Shown here one piece after another: positions 46,181 to 58,443 of a stretch of DNA of 64,000 nucleotides. Within the stretch, counting starts at the first letter, position 1. The number at the start of each line of letters is the position of its first letter. The notes below the pieces were generated by a model, which was given only the letters and a program-made list of their open reading frames with translations, made no database searches and was not told the DNA's origin. A program made the position numbers and the translations under genes. The stretch is from Sciurus carolinensis (lineage: Eukaryota > Chordata > Mammalia > Rodentia > Sciuridae): assembly GCF_902686445.1 (NCBI RefSeq), contig NW_025920103.1, positions 4,138,783 through 4,202,782 on the forward strand, read 5' to 3'.

Positions 46181-49100
46181 ATGAGTCAAATGACTGGGAA
46201 TACAAATCATATCACAATAATAACCCTGAATGTTAATGGCCTGAACTCATCAATCAAAAGACATAGACTGGCAGATTGGATTAAACAGAAAAATCCAACA
46301 ATATGCTACCTGCAAGAGACTCATCTTATAGAAAGAGATACCCATAGACTAAAGGTGAAAGGATGGGGAAAAATATACCATGCACACGGACACAGCAAAA
46401 AAGCTGGAGTAACCATCCTCATTTCAAATAATGTGGACTTCAAGCCAAAACTAGTCAGAAGGGATAAAGAAGGACATCACATGCTGCTTAAGGGAAGCAT
46501 AAATCAGCAAGACATAACAATCATAAATATCTATGCCCCGAACATTGGCTCATCCACGTACATCAAACAAATCCTTCTCAATTCCAGAAATCAAAAAGAC
46601 GACAACACAATAGTACTAGGCAATTTTAACACACCTCTCTCACCACTGGATAGATCATCCAAACAAAAATTGAATAAAGAAATCATAGATCTCAATAACA
46701 CAATCAACAATTTAGACTTAACGGACATATATAGAATATACCATCCAACAAAGAATTAATACACTTTCTTCTCAGCAGCACATGGATCCTTCTCTAAAAT
46801 AGACCATATTTTATGCCACAAAGCTACTGTTAGCAAATACAAGAAGATAGAGATACTACCTTGTACTCTATCAGATCATAATGGATTGAAATTAGAAATA
46901 AATGACAGAATAAAAAACAGAAACTTCTCCAATACCTGGAGATTAAATAATACACTATTATATGATGAATGGATAACAGAAGACATCAGGAGGGAAATAA
47001 AAAAATTCTTAGAAGTAAACGAGAACAAAGACACATCATATCAAAATCTCTGGGACACTATGAAAGCAGTACTTAGAGGAAGATTTATTTCATGGGGTGC
47101 ATTCAAAAACAGAAGTAGAAATCAACAAATAAACATCTTAACACTACAGCTCAAAGACCTAGAAAAAGAAGAGCAGACCAATACCAAAAGTAGTAGAAGA
47201 CAGGAAATAGTTAAAATCAGAGCCGAAATCAACGAAATTGAAACAAAAGAAACAATTGGAAAAATTAACAAAATAGACAGTTGGTTCTTTGAAAAAATAA
47301 ACAAAATTGATAAACCCTTAGCCACACTAACAAAGAGAAAGAGGGAGAAAACTCAAATTACTAAAATTCAGAATGAACAAGGAAACATCACAACAGACAC
47401 GAGTGAAATACAAAACATAATTAGAAGCTATTTTGAAAATCTATACTCCAACAAAACAGAAAACCTCGAAGACATCAACAAATTTCTAGAGACATATGAA
47501 TTACCTAAACTGAACGAGGAGGACATACACAACTTAAATAAACCAATTTCAAGCAATGAAATAGAAGAGGTCATCAAAAGCCTACCAACAAAGAAAAGTC
47601 CAGGACCAGATGGGTTCTCAGCCGAGTTCTACAAAACCTTTAAAGAAGAGCTCATTCCAATACTCCTCAAACTATTCCATGAAATAGAAGAGGAGGGAAC
47701 CCTACCAAACTCGTTCTATGAAGCCAATATCACCCTGATACCTAAACCAGACAGAGACACATCGAGGAAAGAAAATTTCAGACCAATATCCTTAATGAAC
47801 ATCGCCGCAAAAATTCTCAACAAAATTTTAGCAAATCGCATACAAATATATATTAAAAAGATAGTGCACCACGATCAAGTGGGTTTTATCCCAGGGATGC
47901 AAGGTTGGTTCAACATTCAGGAAATCAATAAATGTCATTCACTATATCAACAGACTTAAAGTTAAGAATCACATGATTATTTCAATAGATGCAGAATAAG
48001 CATTCGATAAAATACAGCACCCCTTCATGCTCAAAACACTAGAAAAAATTGGGGTAGTGGGAACATTCCTTAACATTGTAAAGGCAATCTACGCTGAGCC
48101 CATGGCCAATATCATTCTAAATGGTGAAAAACTGAAAGCGTTCCCCCTAAAAACTGGAACAAGGCAGGGATGCCCTCTTTCACCACTTCTATTCAACATC
48201 GTCCTTGAGACTCTAGCCAGAGCAATTAGACAAACCAAAGAAATTAAAGGGATACGAATTGGAAAAGAAGAACTCAAACTATCCCTGTTCGCTGATGACA
48301 TGATTATATATTTAGAGGAACCTGGAAATTCCACCAGAAAACTTTTAGAACTCATAAGTGAATTCAGTAAAGTAGCAGGTTACAAGATCAATGCTCATAC
48401 ATCCAATGCATTTTTGTACATAAGTGATGAATCCTCAGAAAGAGAAATTAGGAAAACTACCCCATTCACAATAGCATCAAAAAAAATAAAATACTTGGGA
48501 ATCAATCTCACAAAAGAGGTGAAAGACCTCTACAATGAGAACTACAGAACACTAAAGAAAGAAATTAAAGAAAACCTTAGAAGATGGAAAGATCTCCCAT
48601 GTTCCTGGATAGGCAGAATTAATATTGTCAAAATGGCTATACTACCTAAAGTGCTATACAGATTCAATGCAATTCCAATTAAAATCCCGATGATGTACCT
48701 TGCAGAAATAGAGCAAGCAATTATGAAATTCATCTGGAATAAAAAACCTAGAATAGCTAAAGCAATCCTAAGTAGCAAGAACGAAGCAGGGGGTATTGCA
48801 ATACCAGATCTTCAACTCTACTACAAAGCAATAGTAACAAAAACGGCATGGTATTGGTACCAAAATAGACAGGTAGATCCATGGTACAGAATAGAGGACA
48901 TGGACACAAACCCAAATAAATACAATTTTCTCATACTAGACAAAGGGTCCAAAAATATGCAATGGAGAAAAGACAGCCTCTTCAACAAATGGTGCTGGGA
49001 AAACTGGAAAACCATATGCAACAGAATGAAATTAAACCCCTATCTCTCACCCTACACAAAACTCAACTCAAAATGGATCAAGGACCTTGGAATCAGACCA

Positions 49101-49556
49101 GAGACCCTGCATCTTATAGAAGAGAAAGTAGGTCCAAATCTTCAACTTGTTGGCTTAGGATCAGACTTCCTTAACAGGACTCCCATAGCACAAGAAATAA
49201 AGGCAAGAATCAACAACTGGGATAGATTCAAACTAAAAAGCTTTCTCTCAGCAAAGGAAACTATCAGAAATGTGAAGAGAGAGCCTACAGAGTGGGAGAA
49301 TATCTTTGCCAACCATACTTCAGATAGAGCGCTAATTTCCAGAATCTATAAAGAACTCAAAAAATTCTACACGAAGAATACAAATAATCCAGTCAACAAA
49401 TGGGCTAAGGAAATGAACAGACACTTCACAGAAGAAGATCTACAAGCAATCAACAAACATATGGCATTAGGTTTAGGGTTAGGGTTAGGTTTAGGGTTAG
49501 GTTTAGGGTTAGGGATAAGGAGTGTGGTAAGAATGAAGGAAAGAAGGACTGTATAG
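46181..49556 (+). pseudogene. L1 ORF2 (endonuclease-reverse transcriptase), broken and lacking its C-terminus
   Basis: Encodes the L1 endonuclease and reverse transcriptase. The AP-endonuclease domain starts at 46,181 (LNVNGLN, LQETHL) and is cut by an in-frame TAA at 46,757. It continues in the same frame through the catalytic SDH triplet (46,871-46,879). RT begins with [14 protein letters not shown] (about 47,591). A frameshift at about 47,918 is followed by a TAA at 47,997-47,999 inside the motif-A region, and the FADD catalytic motif lies at 48,288-48,299. Coding similarity stops at INKHM (about 49,462). The next codons are a Leu-Gly string from TTAGGG-like DNA and then 3'UTR, ending at 49,556. 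About 170-180 C-terminal residues, including the cysteine-rich zinc-binding region, are missing. Confidence 0.9.
49464..49515 (+). repeat. Telomere-like TTAGGG/TTTAGGG repeats inside the L1
   Basis: After GGCA come about eight units alternating TTAGG, TTTAGGG and TTAGGG. They join the truncated ORF2 to the 3'UTR. A degenerate version of the same segment, also preceded by GGCAT, lies in the insertion at 12,911-12,955. Confidence 0.95.
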
Positions 49557-49733
49557 AGGGAAAAGAGGGGTGGGAGGGATGGGGGGGAAGGGAACAAAAT
49601 AATGAATCAAACATCATTGCCCTATGTAAACGTATGATTACACAAATGGTATGCCTTGACTCCATGTACAAATAGAGAAACAACATGTATCCCATTTGTA
49701 TACAATAATAATAAAAAATAATAATAATAAAAA
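49516..49733 (+). mobile_element. L1 3'UTR and A-rich tail
   Basis: G-rich start (GGGAGGGATGGGGGGGAAGG, about 49,574), then 'cctatgtaaacgtatgatta' and 'gagaaacaacatgtatccca', ending in (TAA)n at about 49,704-49,733. Shares the lineage of the 12.7-kb insertion and differs from the 3'UTR of the minus-strand L1 at 55.8 kb. Confidence 0.85.
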
Positions 49734-49747
49734 AATAATTTCTTAAG

Positions 49748-51457
49748 CATGCAAAGAGGATATAAACATCAAAGCTATATCACTGAACCATAATTATATT
49801 TAAATTAATAAACTCTTAACTTATATCCCTAAGTCACTGTTAAATGAAGAAACTTCCACAACTTAAACAAAGCTTGAACAAGTTGAACAAGTTTTAAAAA
49901 AAGAATGATTCATAATCCAGAAGCACAGAGCAGAACAGTAGGGGCACAGGATCAGACAGCACTTAGAGAAGAGATTCAAGAGCTCAACTGGTTACAAAGT
50001 CAGCTTGCAAGTTGCAAATTTTGTTTTGTCTCATTTGGTCAGTTGAGACGCCCCTGCTGTGATTAACTGGGACTCTCAGTTACAATATAATTCTCTTAGC
50101 TCGGCTTTCAGTACTAAAATGGATTGCAAGTGGATGTTAATTTCACAGTAGCATTGGGAGAGGGATAGCTAGAGAAGGAGAAGTGTACCCAGAAGACATG
50201 GAGTCACACTAACTTTCTGTTTCCACATGGAGTGGTGAACAACAGGCTATTTTGCTTAAGGGATTAGACCCTAAGAAAGTTATGGCTGAGTGTGACCTAC
50301 CTCCATCTAACTGCCAGTCTTCTTGACTTGCAAAATATGTCCACAGGTAGGCAGAAGACCATCCTCATGAAAGATATGCTAGGATAATTTCACTTCATCA
50401 CACACCTCAGTTACAGCCAAACTCAAGTGCTGCAACCATGGGACTCAGCTACAGCCATGGGATGTGAGAGAAGTCAGCTCTTCTTTCCTTAGGCTGGGAT
50501 CACCCTCCTGATTTTGTTGAGTAAATGTTTAGATATTTATGTCTCTCAGGGGTTTAGGGGGTAGGTGGTCATTCATATATGCAGGATCCACATCCTCATA
50601 TTTAACCAATCTTTGCTGCAAGATATTTAGAAACAATTCCATCTGTTATAAATAAACAGGAACATTTTACTTTGTTATTACTTTCTAACTTGCTATATAG
50701 TGTTTGGGTTCTATTTGGTATTCCATATAATGTCCAGATGACTTAAAATATGCAAGAGGGAGTGCATGCATCATATGCAAATACTGTGCCATTTCCTAGG
50801 AATGACTTAAATGTACCTGGATTTTTATATCTATGGGGCACATGGACCCATCCAAGGCAGCACTTAAAATTTTCTGTAATGATGTGCCTCTGCAAAACAG
50901 GAGCTCTCTGGTCCAGGCTGCACTCTCAGAGCTCTGGCATTTGTTGTCTGCAGCCACACACTTGATATAGAAAGAAGTCTTCCAAGGGAGCAGAGCTGGA
51001 ATCCTCCTGAAATGCCTGGTTTAGCCAGGCACAGGATGGGGATTCAGTTTTACAAATTGGTTAGAAAGGGCGAACCTCCCTTGATTGGCTTGGGGCCTTG
51101 ACCTGGTGGTAGTTAAAATTCTGGTATTGGCCATGAGGCCAAGCAGTCCTCCGACCCCTACCTGTCTACTTTCTGTGAAATTTCCATCTCCTTAAAGGGG
51201 CGTGTCTCCTCCATTCACTCCTCCCCAACCCTAGTGATGCAGGGGGTCTTTAGCACTGCCTCACCTCCTCCTCAGAAGCTTGGGTTCATTTCTGCAGCTG
51301 CCTAGGGTGTCAGGTTGTTAGCTAGTGCGGCAGGCCTGGGGGTCAAGGGGAGATCCACGTCTTTGAGCTTGTGCGTACGCCGGTTGCGCATGCCTCCATC
51401 CCCAGGTTCTGCCAGCAACTCCGCAACTCAGCACGAGATGTGATCGAGGCTGACGGC
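49748..51457. other. Unique sequence upstream of the GAB-like first exon
   Basis: No gene recognised. The last 400 bp are more GC-rich, with CCAAT-type motifs (ATTGGCTTGG at about 51,084; ATTGGCCATG at about 51,126) and a GC-box-like GGGGCGTGTC (about 51,197), which could be the remains of a promoter. This is inference from motifs and position. Confidence 0.35.
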
Positions 51458-51529
51458 ATGGACAGCAGTCCCGTGGTACACACCGGCTGGCTGAGGAAGT
51501 TGCCCCCAGAGAATAAGTTGCGACTCTGT
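51458..51529 (+). pseudogene. GAB-like exon 1, coding part
   Basis: ATG at 51,458, then codons for MDSSPVVHTGWLRKLPPENK and a few more, matching the first strand of GAB PH domains (GWLRKSPPEKKLRRY-like). It ends at a GTGAGT donor (51,530). The RRY expected before the junction is changed to RLC. Upstream in-frame codons remain open back to about 51,371 but show no GAB similarity that I can judge. Confidence 0.7.
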
Positions 51530-51534
51530 GTGAG

Positions 51535-53044
51535 TGCGGGAGTTCAGGGGGCGGGTGGGTGATAGCTGGGGACCCAGATGGGTGGTGATTGGTGAGGGAG
51601 GGGAGCCTTCTATACAGACTCTCTCCAGTCAATTCCCTGCCAACTCAACCCATTTCAAAGATTATATTGAGGATTTGGGAGGAAAAGAGTGCATTACCAG
51701 GGCTGGGGCCATAGTTGCCTCCTAAATTCATGCTGAGGATCAAGCAGAGAATAGATCTCCCTCCCCATCCTGGGGGTCGCTGCTGTTGGATAGCAACATT
51801 ATGATTCTACAGATTTAAAGCTGCAGTGAAAGGAAGATGAGCACCACCTTTCCACTCTTGTCCCCTGGCTCTTTCTTGCAACGTCTCCTTCTTTTCTTGA
51901 GAAAGGCACGTTGCATGCTGCTCTTTTTCTTTTCTGAACCTCCTGGATGAGAATGATGCCTGTGCCCCAACCATGAGGCTGAAGTTCCTTTAAGTTTCTC
52001 TCTGAGGGTTGATTTCTGGCCTCCAACCTGGATATCCAGCTAAGACATGATGCCTCTAGTGTCTCCCAGTGCACACAAACTCACCACATCCAGAAATGAG
52101 CCCTTCTTCATCCCTCTGCCCTGTACCCCATACCTGTTAAGCAAATGGTGCCACCAGCAAGTCACTTGTCTGGTGAGAAACGTTGGAATCATCTTTGATC
52201 TCCTGTCATCCAGTATCCCATATCTGACCCACAGGGACCTAAATATCCTGGCTATGCATGGCCCACCCACCTTAAGGCTGAGCATTGCTCATCTCTCACA
52301 GCCACCTGGGAGTTCACCTCTGTGCTAGGCTCTGTGCTTCGACCATTCACCTCTTATTCATTCAATATTCTTCACTCTGTGAGCAGGGTCATCTAATTTT
52401 GTCCTGAAGCCTGAACTCTTTAAATGAAGTAAACTTTATATACAGAGGTAATTGCAGGTGCTCACTGAAATGGTGAAGAGAGACTCTGTGCCCTTTACCC
52501 TGCCTTCCCAGATGACCTCATCTTGAAACCCTGTGTTGTGGCCTCATCAGGTGCTGAAAGCAGCACAGTCAGGATGCAGAAGGCCTCCAGTGCTGTGATG
52601 AGTGGGCAGATGGTCAGGTCTCCTGTCTCCCTTTCTCTTCACCTCTGCCTCCCCCCAGCCCTGCACATCTTTCACTCCTGACAGCCTTGAACTGTCCTCT
52701 GTGTATGTGAGCTGGTCATCTCACCAGTGTTGCTTCAGTGGACACAGGTGGTGTGTTACCTTTTGGATGGTTTCAGCATGAGTCCCTGGGGACTCGTCAC
52801 AGCTATTGTGTCAACAGTTCATGTTCTCTTTGCCGCTTGACCATTTTCCCACTCACCTTATTTCAGGAAACCTTAAGGGTAAGAACATTGAACCCCTTTG
52901 TTGTAGTTGCATAGTTCCCTCAAGTATTTTGCCATTTTCTTTAAGGGTTTTTTTTTTTATGTTGAGATTTAAGAATACTTTACACACTAAGATAATAGTC
53001 CTTTGTTGAAAGTGTGTTTACATTTATTTTATTTTATTTATTTA
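51535..53044. other. Intron 1, first part; nothing recognised
   Basis: Unique intronic sequence with no repeat or exon that I recognise. Confidence 0.45.
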
Positions 53045-53045
53045 T

Positions 53046-53252
53046 TTTTTGGTGATGGGTATTTGAGATTGAATGCTGGGACGTTTTACAAATTACCAAC
53101 ATCACCAGTCCTTTTTATTTTATTTTAACTTTTATTTTTAAGGCAGGGTCTCACTGTGTTGCTGAAACTGGCCTCAAAATGAGGCAGAGGTAATCATCCT
53201 GTCTCAGCCTCCCAAGATTTTAGGTTTACAGGCATGGCCACTGCACCCAGCT
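53046..53252 (-). mobile_element. MEN-type SINE, minus strand
   Basis: Antisense B1 part 'ggcagggtctcactgtgttg', 'ctgtctcagcctcccaagat', 'tacaggcatggccactgcac' on the right, and an antisense ID-like part on the left. Lies in intron 1 of the GAB-like pseudogene. Confidence 0.75.
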
Positions 53253-53436
53253 TGTATTTACATTCAGTCTGTAACTTTTATTTTATCCACTGGACAAGGG
53301 CTGTCACTGAGCAGGAGCTTATCAATTTACTAATCTTTCTTTTTCTAGATTTCACTTTACTGACAAATCTTGGAATGCTTTGATTAACCCTATGTTCCCA
53401 GGATTTCCACATTTTGTTTAGTTTTGTTTTCATAAA

Positions 53437-53930
53437 TGGTATGGTTTGGATCTACAGTATGCCCCAAACCTCAGGTGTCTGTGCTGCAGTGTTCATAGGT
53501 AAAAAGACTAGATTACGGGGACTCTAATCTCATCAGTGGGTTAACCCACATAATGGGTTAATAATTTGAAGGGAGCAGGCTGAGTTACAACTCAGTGGTA
53601 GAACATCTGCACAGCATGAGTGAGGTCTTGGATTCCATCCCCAGTATGAGCAAAACCATAAATTAAACTAAGGGCTTGAGTGGACTTACTGGGAGATACT
53701 GGAAATGAGAAGCTAATTGGGTTTGGCTAGGGGAATTGGGTCCCAGGGTGTGGTCTGGGGGACTGTAAGACTCCTCACTGTCTGTCTGTCCCTCTATTGC
53801 TGCTTTCTGGTTGCCAAAGCTGAGCAGCTTTCCTCTTCCTGCCCAATCTTTACGAGGTTTCTGCAGCAGAGTTGGCCAACCACACTGTGACACCATGAGT
53901 CAAATAAACCCTGATTCCTCAGAATTGCCC
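53437..53930 (+). mobile_element. MaLR-type LTR interrupted by a SINE
   Basis: Opens TGGTATGGTTTGGATCTACA and closes with GCTGAGCAGCTTTCCTCTTC and ACACCATGAGTCAAATAAAC, the general form of ERVL-MaLR (MST/MLT1-like) LTRs including the terminal AATAAA box. An ID-like SINE splits it at 53,578-53,670. Confidence 0.65.
53578..53670 (+). mobile_element. ID-like SINE nested in the LTR
   Basis: 'ggctgagttacaactcagtg', 'gtagaacatctgcacagcat', then GGATTCCATCCCCAGTATGA (B-box region) and an A-rich tail. Confidence 0.7.
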
Positions 53931-54958
53931 TAGGCAGGTGTGGTGGTCACAGTGGGGAGGGACTGACCAACACACTGTGCATCACATAGAACTGTGCTTT
54001 CCCCCAGGTCCATGAGCCACTTTAATTTTCATATAAGGTTGAGACATAGTGCATTTCCTTTTTCCAGTGGATGTTACCTGCTGTCCATGCACCTTTGTGG
54101 ACCAAGCTGCCCTTTTTTCACTGAATTGCTCCCTTGTCTTTGTGCAGAATCAGCTGGCTCATTTCTCTGGCCCCCTCCTGGGGCTCTGTTGACCTGTGTC
54201 TCTCCCTCTGTCTGCCCTCACCGTTGGTCTTTCTGACTGTGGTCATGCAATGAGTCTGGAAGTCTGGTGGACCAGCTCCTCCAGCTCATTATTGTTTTCA
54301 AACTATTTCACCTGTCGCCATTCCTCTACCTTTCAATAAAGATTGACAGTGAACTTCTCTGTGTCTAAGAAAGTCTTGAAGTGATATTGACAAGCATTTC
54401 CTTGCTCTGAGTTTCCTGCTCCTAAAATTTTTCCTACATCAGTTGGTGCTGTGGCTTTTGCCTTGCTCATCAAATGAGTAAAGAGACTCGAGGATAAGGA
54501 GCCTTTTGTATGAACAAACACTTGTGTTTACTGGGTGTGTTCTTCCTGCTGATGACCCTTGGCTCCTTTTCTCATCATTCCATCTGGACATCTCTGTTGT
54601 GGTGGCAAATCCTCTGTTTGTCCTCACTGGGGAAGGTTTCCCTTACCTCTTCATTATGAAGGGTGTTTACACTGGATGGAAGACTTTGAGAACTCTTGTC
54701 TTTTTCAACCTGAAGTATTTGTTCCACTTTCCTCTGGCCTTCATATTTGTCATGAAAACCTCAATGGCCCTCAAAAGACAGGTAGTGTAGAAAACTCTGA
54801 GGTTTTGCTGTGAAGAGGAATAGAAATACTGGTCCATAGCTGGAGAGGACCCCTACATCAAGTCAAGCTGTTGTTTTATTCTATGATAGGAGAGGTTTGG
54901 TGCCATGAGCAGCCTGAAGGTTCCCCAGTATTATCTCGTGACCTGTGAGAAACTTTGA

Positions 54959-55075
54959 AACACCTGGCATGGTAGCCACACCTGTCATTCCAGCAATTCA
55001 GAAGGTCAAGACTGAAGGATCACAAACTTCAGGTCAGCCTGTGCAACTTAGGGAAACCCTGTCTGAAAATCAGTT
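54959..55075 (+). mobile_element. B1-type SINE, plus strand
   Basis: 'cacctggcatggtagccaca', 'cctgtcattccagcaattca', 'gaccctgtct'-like end ('gggaaaccctgtctgaaaat'). Diverged 7SL-derived SINE about 70 bp before GAB-like exon 2. Confidence 0.65.
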
Positions 55076-55144
55076 TTAGGACAAATACCTTTGAAATAAC
55101 AAGTTAATTTCTTACCTTTTCTACTCCTTCTTGGTGGGATTCAG

Positions 55145-55433
55145 GGCTGGAGGAAATGCTGGAGCAGCCAGTGCAGTGGTGACCCAGGTGTCCTGGAATC
55201 CTACAAGCATGAACAGTTCAAGAAGCCCTTGCATATAATCATCCTGGATCTCTGTGAGCAGGTGCAGGCAAACGTGACCTTTCATAAGAAGTGGCTGCCA
55301 TGTGGCTTCATGTTCGACATCAAGACCAGCAAGCGCACTTTTTACCTGGTGGCGGAGACAAAGGAGGGCATGTATAAGTAGGTGCAGAGCATCTGCCAGG
55401 TCTGCAGTTTCCAGCAGGAGGTGGAGAGCACAG
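55145..55433 (+). pseudogene. GAB-like exon 2 (PH domain), with in-frame stop
   Basis: The acceptor TGGGATTCAG ends at 55,144 and the donor GTACAC begins at 55,434. The 289-bp exon reads GDPGVLESYKHEQFKKPLHI, then LDLCEQVQANVTFHKK, FDIKTSKRTFYLVAETKEGM, a TAG stop at 55,379-55,381, and VQSICQVCSF. The stop replaces the tryptophan normally found before VQSIC in GAB2/GAB4 PH domains. The exon begins GWRKCW where GAB proteins have AWKKRWF, and about four codons are lost just before GDP. Confidence 0.85.
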
Positions 55434-55837
55434 GTACACAGACACATGACTTCTCTAGAGGCTGATATGACCTCAGGTCCCCTTTGTAGGCAGAGCAGGT
55501 GTCAGCGAAGGTTAGATGTCAGGAGGACCCCTGGCCCTCCCTGTGCTCAAATGGGAAACCAAGAAAATGAAGGTCATGATGAAGCAAAATGTGCTCTGTG
55601 ACTGTCCTAAGACCCCCTCAACCCACTTCCATCTGCCAGTGTGCCACCTTGTCCCTCCCTCAGCTCACACATGGTAACTGCCATCCTGAGGGGAGACCTC
55701 GTGGGTCCTCCTCCATCCAGTCTCTACAGTTGGGCTTGGCCCTCAGTCCTCTGTGATCATGTTGATGAATAATCCAGGATTCCTCCACATTCACCTGGGA
55801 GAAGACAGATCAGGGGGGATGCTAATTTACTTTGGTT
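55434..55837. other. Intron 2, first part; nothing recognised
   Basis: Unique sequence up to the minus-strand L1. Confidence 0.5.
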
Positions 55838-56242
55838 TTTTATTATTACTTTTATTTGTTCTAATTAGTTGTACATGACAGCAGAATGCATTTTATACAT
55901 TTTATTAAATAATACATAAGTTTAATCTCATTTTTCTGGTTGTACATATTGTAGGATCACATTGATCATGCAGTCATATATGTACACGAAGTAATAATGT
56001 ATTTCACTCTACTATCCTTGCTATACGTACCCTTTCCCCTCTTCACTCCTCTCTACCCAATGTAAATTAACCCTATTCTTCCCTAGAACCCCACTGTCTT
56101 ATTGTGAATAAGCATCTGCATATGAGAGAAAACATTCAGGTTTTGGTATTTTGGGTTTGACTTATTTTGCCTAAATACTCCATCCATCCATGTGCTGGAA
56201 AATGCCATACTTTCATTCTTCTTTAAAGCTGAGTAATATTCC

Positions 56243-56285
<43 letters not shown>

Positions 56286-57431
56286 CACATTTTCATTATT
56301 CAATCATCTGTTTAAGGGCACCTAGGTTGCTTCCATAGTTTAGCTGTTGTGAGTTGAGCTTCTATAAATGCTGATGTGGCTGCATCACTGTAGTATGCTT
56401 ATTTTAAGTCCTTTGGGTATAAACTGAGGAGTGGGCAATTGTGTCAAGTGGTCATTCCATTCCAAATTTTCTGAGAAATCTCCATACTGGCTTCCATAAT
56501 GGTTGTACCATTTTGCATTCCCACCAGCAATGGATAAATGTACCTTTTTCCCACATCCTTGCCAACATATATTGTTGCTTGTGTTCTTGATAATTGCCAT
56601 TCTGATTGTAGAGTGGTGAAATCTTAGAGCACTTTTGTTTTGTAGTTCTCTAAATACTAGAGTCGTTGAACTTTTTTTCATATATTTGTTGACCATTCAT
56701 ATTTATTCTTCTGTAAAGTGTTCAGTTCCTTAGTCCATTTATTGATTAGGTTTTTTGTTTTTTGGGTTTTTTTTTGGTGTTAAGTTTTTGAGTTCTTTAT
56801 AGATCCTAGAGGTGAATGTTTTATCTGAGGTGCATATGGTAAAGATTTTCTTCCAATCTGCATGTTCTCTCTTCAGAGTATTGCTTCTTTTGCTGAGAAG
56901 AAGCTTCTAGTGTGTATCCATTCCATTTGTTGATCCTTGATTTAACTTCTTGAGCTTTAGGGGTCTTGTTAAGGAAGTCAGGTCCTAAGCCCACATGATG
57001 AAGATTTGGGCCTACTTTTTCTTCTATTAGGTACAGAGTCTCTGTTCTAATGCCCAAGTCTGTGATTCAGTTTGGGTGTCTTTTTGTGCAGGGTGAGAGA
57101 TAAAGGATTAATTTTATTGTTACATGTGGCTTTCCATTTTTCCCAGAAGCATTGTTGAATAGGCTATCATTTCTCCAGTGAATTTTTTTGGTGCCTTTGT
57201 CTAGGGTATTTATGTGGGTTTGTTTCTGTGTCTTCTCTTCTGTACCACTGGTCTACATGTCTATTTTGGTGTAAATACTATGTTGTTTTTATTACTATAG
57301 TTCTGTAGAATAGTTTGAGGTCTTGCATTGTGATGCCTCCTGCTTCACTTTTCTTGCTAAGGATTGCTTTGGCTATTCTGGGTTTCTTATTTTTCCCAAA
57401 ATGAAGTTAAACCTTTATCTCTTACCCTACT
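55838..57431 (-). mobile_element. 5'-truncated L1, minus strand, second 3'UTR lineage
   Basis: Minus-strand L1 with 3'UTR at the left ('ttagttgtacatgacagcag', 'cattttatacattttattaa') and the ORF2 C-terminal part to the right. The minus-strand frame at 56,385-56,696 includes NKYMKKSSTTLVFRELQNK and the CWQGCGKK cysteine region that is missing from the L1 at 46-49 kb. A (TG)n run lies at about 56,242-56,283. The last about 35 bp (57,397-57,431) appear in the opposite, sense orientation, suggesting a twin-priming inversion. A rough target duplication (TACTTTGGTTTT-like) may flank it. Confidence 0.8.
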
Positions 57432-57442
57432 TTTGGGTTTTG

Positions 57443-58443
57443 ATGGCAGTTTCCTTTATGGTGTAGTCAGCCAATCTGGACTTAGTGATTTCATTTGTAT
57501 AACTGCGTGAATGTACCAAAACCAATAGAAATTTGCATTTTCAAATGGGGCATTTATCGCAGTGAATTATTTCTTATTTTTTTTAAAAAGGAAGTTCCTC
57601 AGGTGATGGGTGACTAACCAGGTTCAGGTCTCCTGGACTTGAGACAAGCTGTGTAGGCTGTGCCCTGGGTTGTCTCACCAGCACAGAAGGACTGTGCTCC
57701 CACCAGCCCTTGCTGCTGTGGTCCTGAGGTTCTGTAACTTTTTAAAAGAGGGTACTATGTTTTGATGTTAGACCAGGCACTAGAATGTTTGTAGCCAGGT
57801 GGACCTTGTGTGAAGTACTGCAGTGGAACTCTGATTTTTATCTTCCTGGGAGAAGGATAATGACCCCATTTCCTCTCACTTTTTGGGAAGAGTAGCTCAG
57901 CTTTTCAAAGTGAGTTTTAACTTGCCTTCTGTGCTCTCTCTGTTCAGAAAATTCTTGGTTTTCCATTCATGTCTTCCACCCTGCTTTAACTGATGATGGC
58001 GCAGATCTGATCAACTGATGCCAGGGTCCATTGATGTGGGGACAGCATGGTTTGTGGAGATGTGTCAATCAAGCAGTCTTTGGGAGTTTGTCACCAGTTC
58101 AGGGATGCTGACTTGGGCACCAAGGGCTAAGTGAGGGGAGGTTTTGAAAGATAAGGAAGATTGTTACTGGAACAATTAAGGAGTTGGTCAATTTCTTTGT
58201 CATCTAAAGAATGTGTTCCCTTGGGCCCTTGGCTTCCTGTACATGAGGGATGTTCCCTTAGCTGTCTGAAGTTTCAGTTACTAGATGTAGGACATTAATT
58301 GCATGTGAGAGTTTCAGTACTGTGAGATCTTTCTGAAGAGAGAAATAGTCTTGCCTTTCTTCTCAGAGAAGAATCTAGTGTGTTTCAAATTATCAGCTTT
58401 CATACAAAGTGACTGCAAAACCCTCCATAGAAGATCAGAGCAT
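57443..58443. other. Intron 2 continued; nothing recognised
   Basis: Unique sequence with no exon or repeat that I recognise. Confidence 0.45.

Larger units (their letters stand above)
43882..49733 (+). mobile_element. Near full-length L1 with chimeric telomere-like 3' junction
   Basis: 5.85-kb plus-strand LINE-1: two 5' promoter monomers, ORF1, ORF2, a telomere-like stretch, 3'UTR and a (TAA)n/A-rich tail, bracketed by a 13/14-bp target-site duplication (43,869-43,881; 49,734-49,747). It was therefore inserted as a unit, apparently with a complete 5' end. ORF1 has one stop and two frameshifts. ORF2 has two internal stops and one frameshift. The C-terminal part of ORF2, including the cysteine-rich region, is absent and replaced by TTAGGG-like repeats. 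Now inactive. Confidence 0.9.

Noticed and set aside
49464..49515. Chromosome end or true interstitial telomere
   Set aside because: Only about 50 bp, mixed TTAGGG/TTTAGGG, and embedded between L1 ORF2 and the L1 3'UTR within one insertion. The same segment recurs at 12.9 kb.
55121..55447. 108-codon minus-strand frame
   Set aside because: It is the antisense shadow of the GAB-like exon 2, whose plus-strand reading matches a known family.
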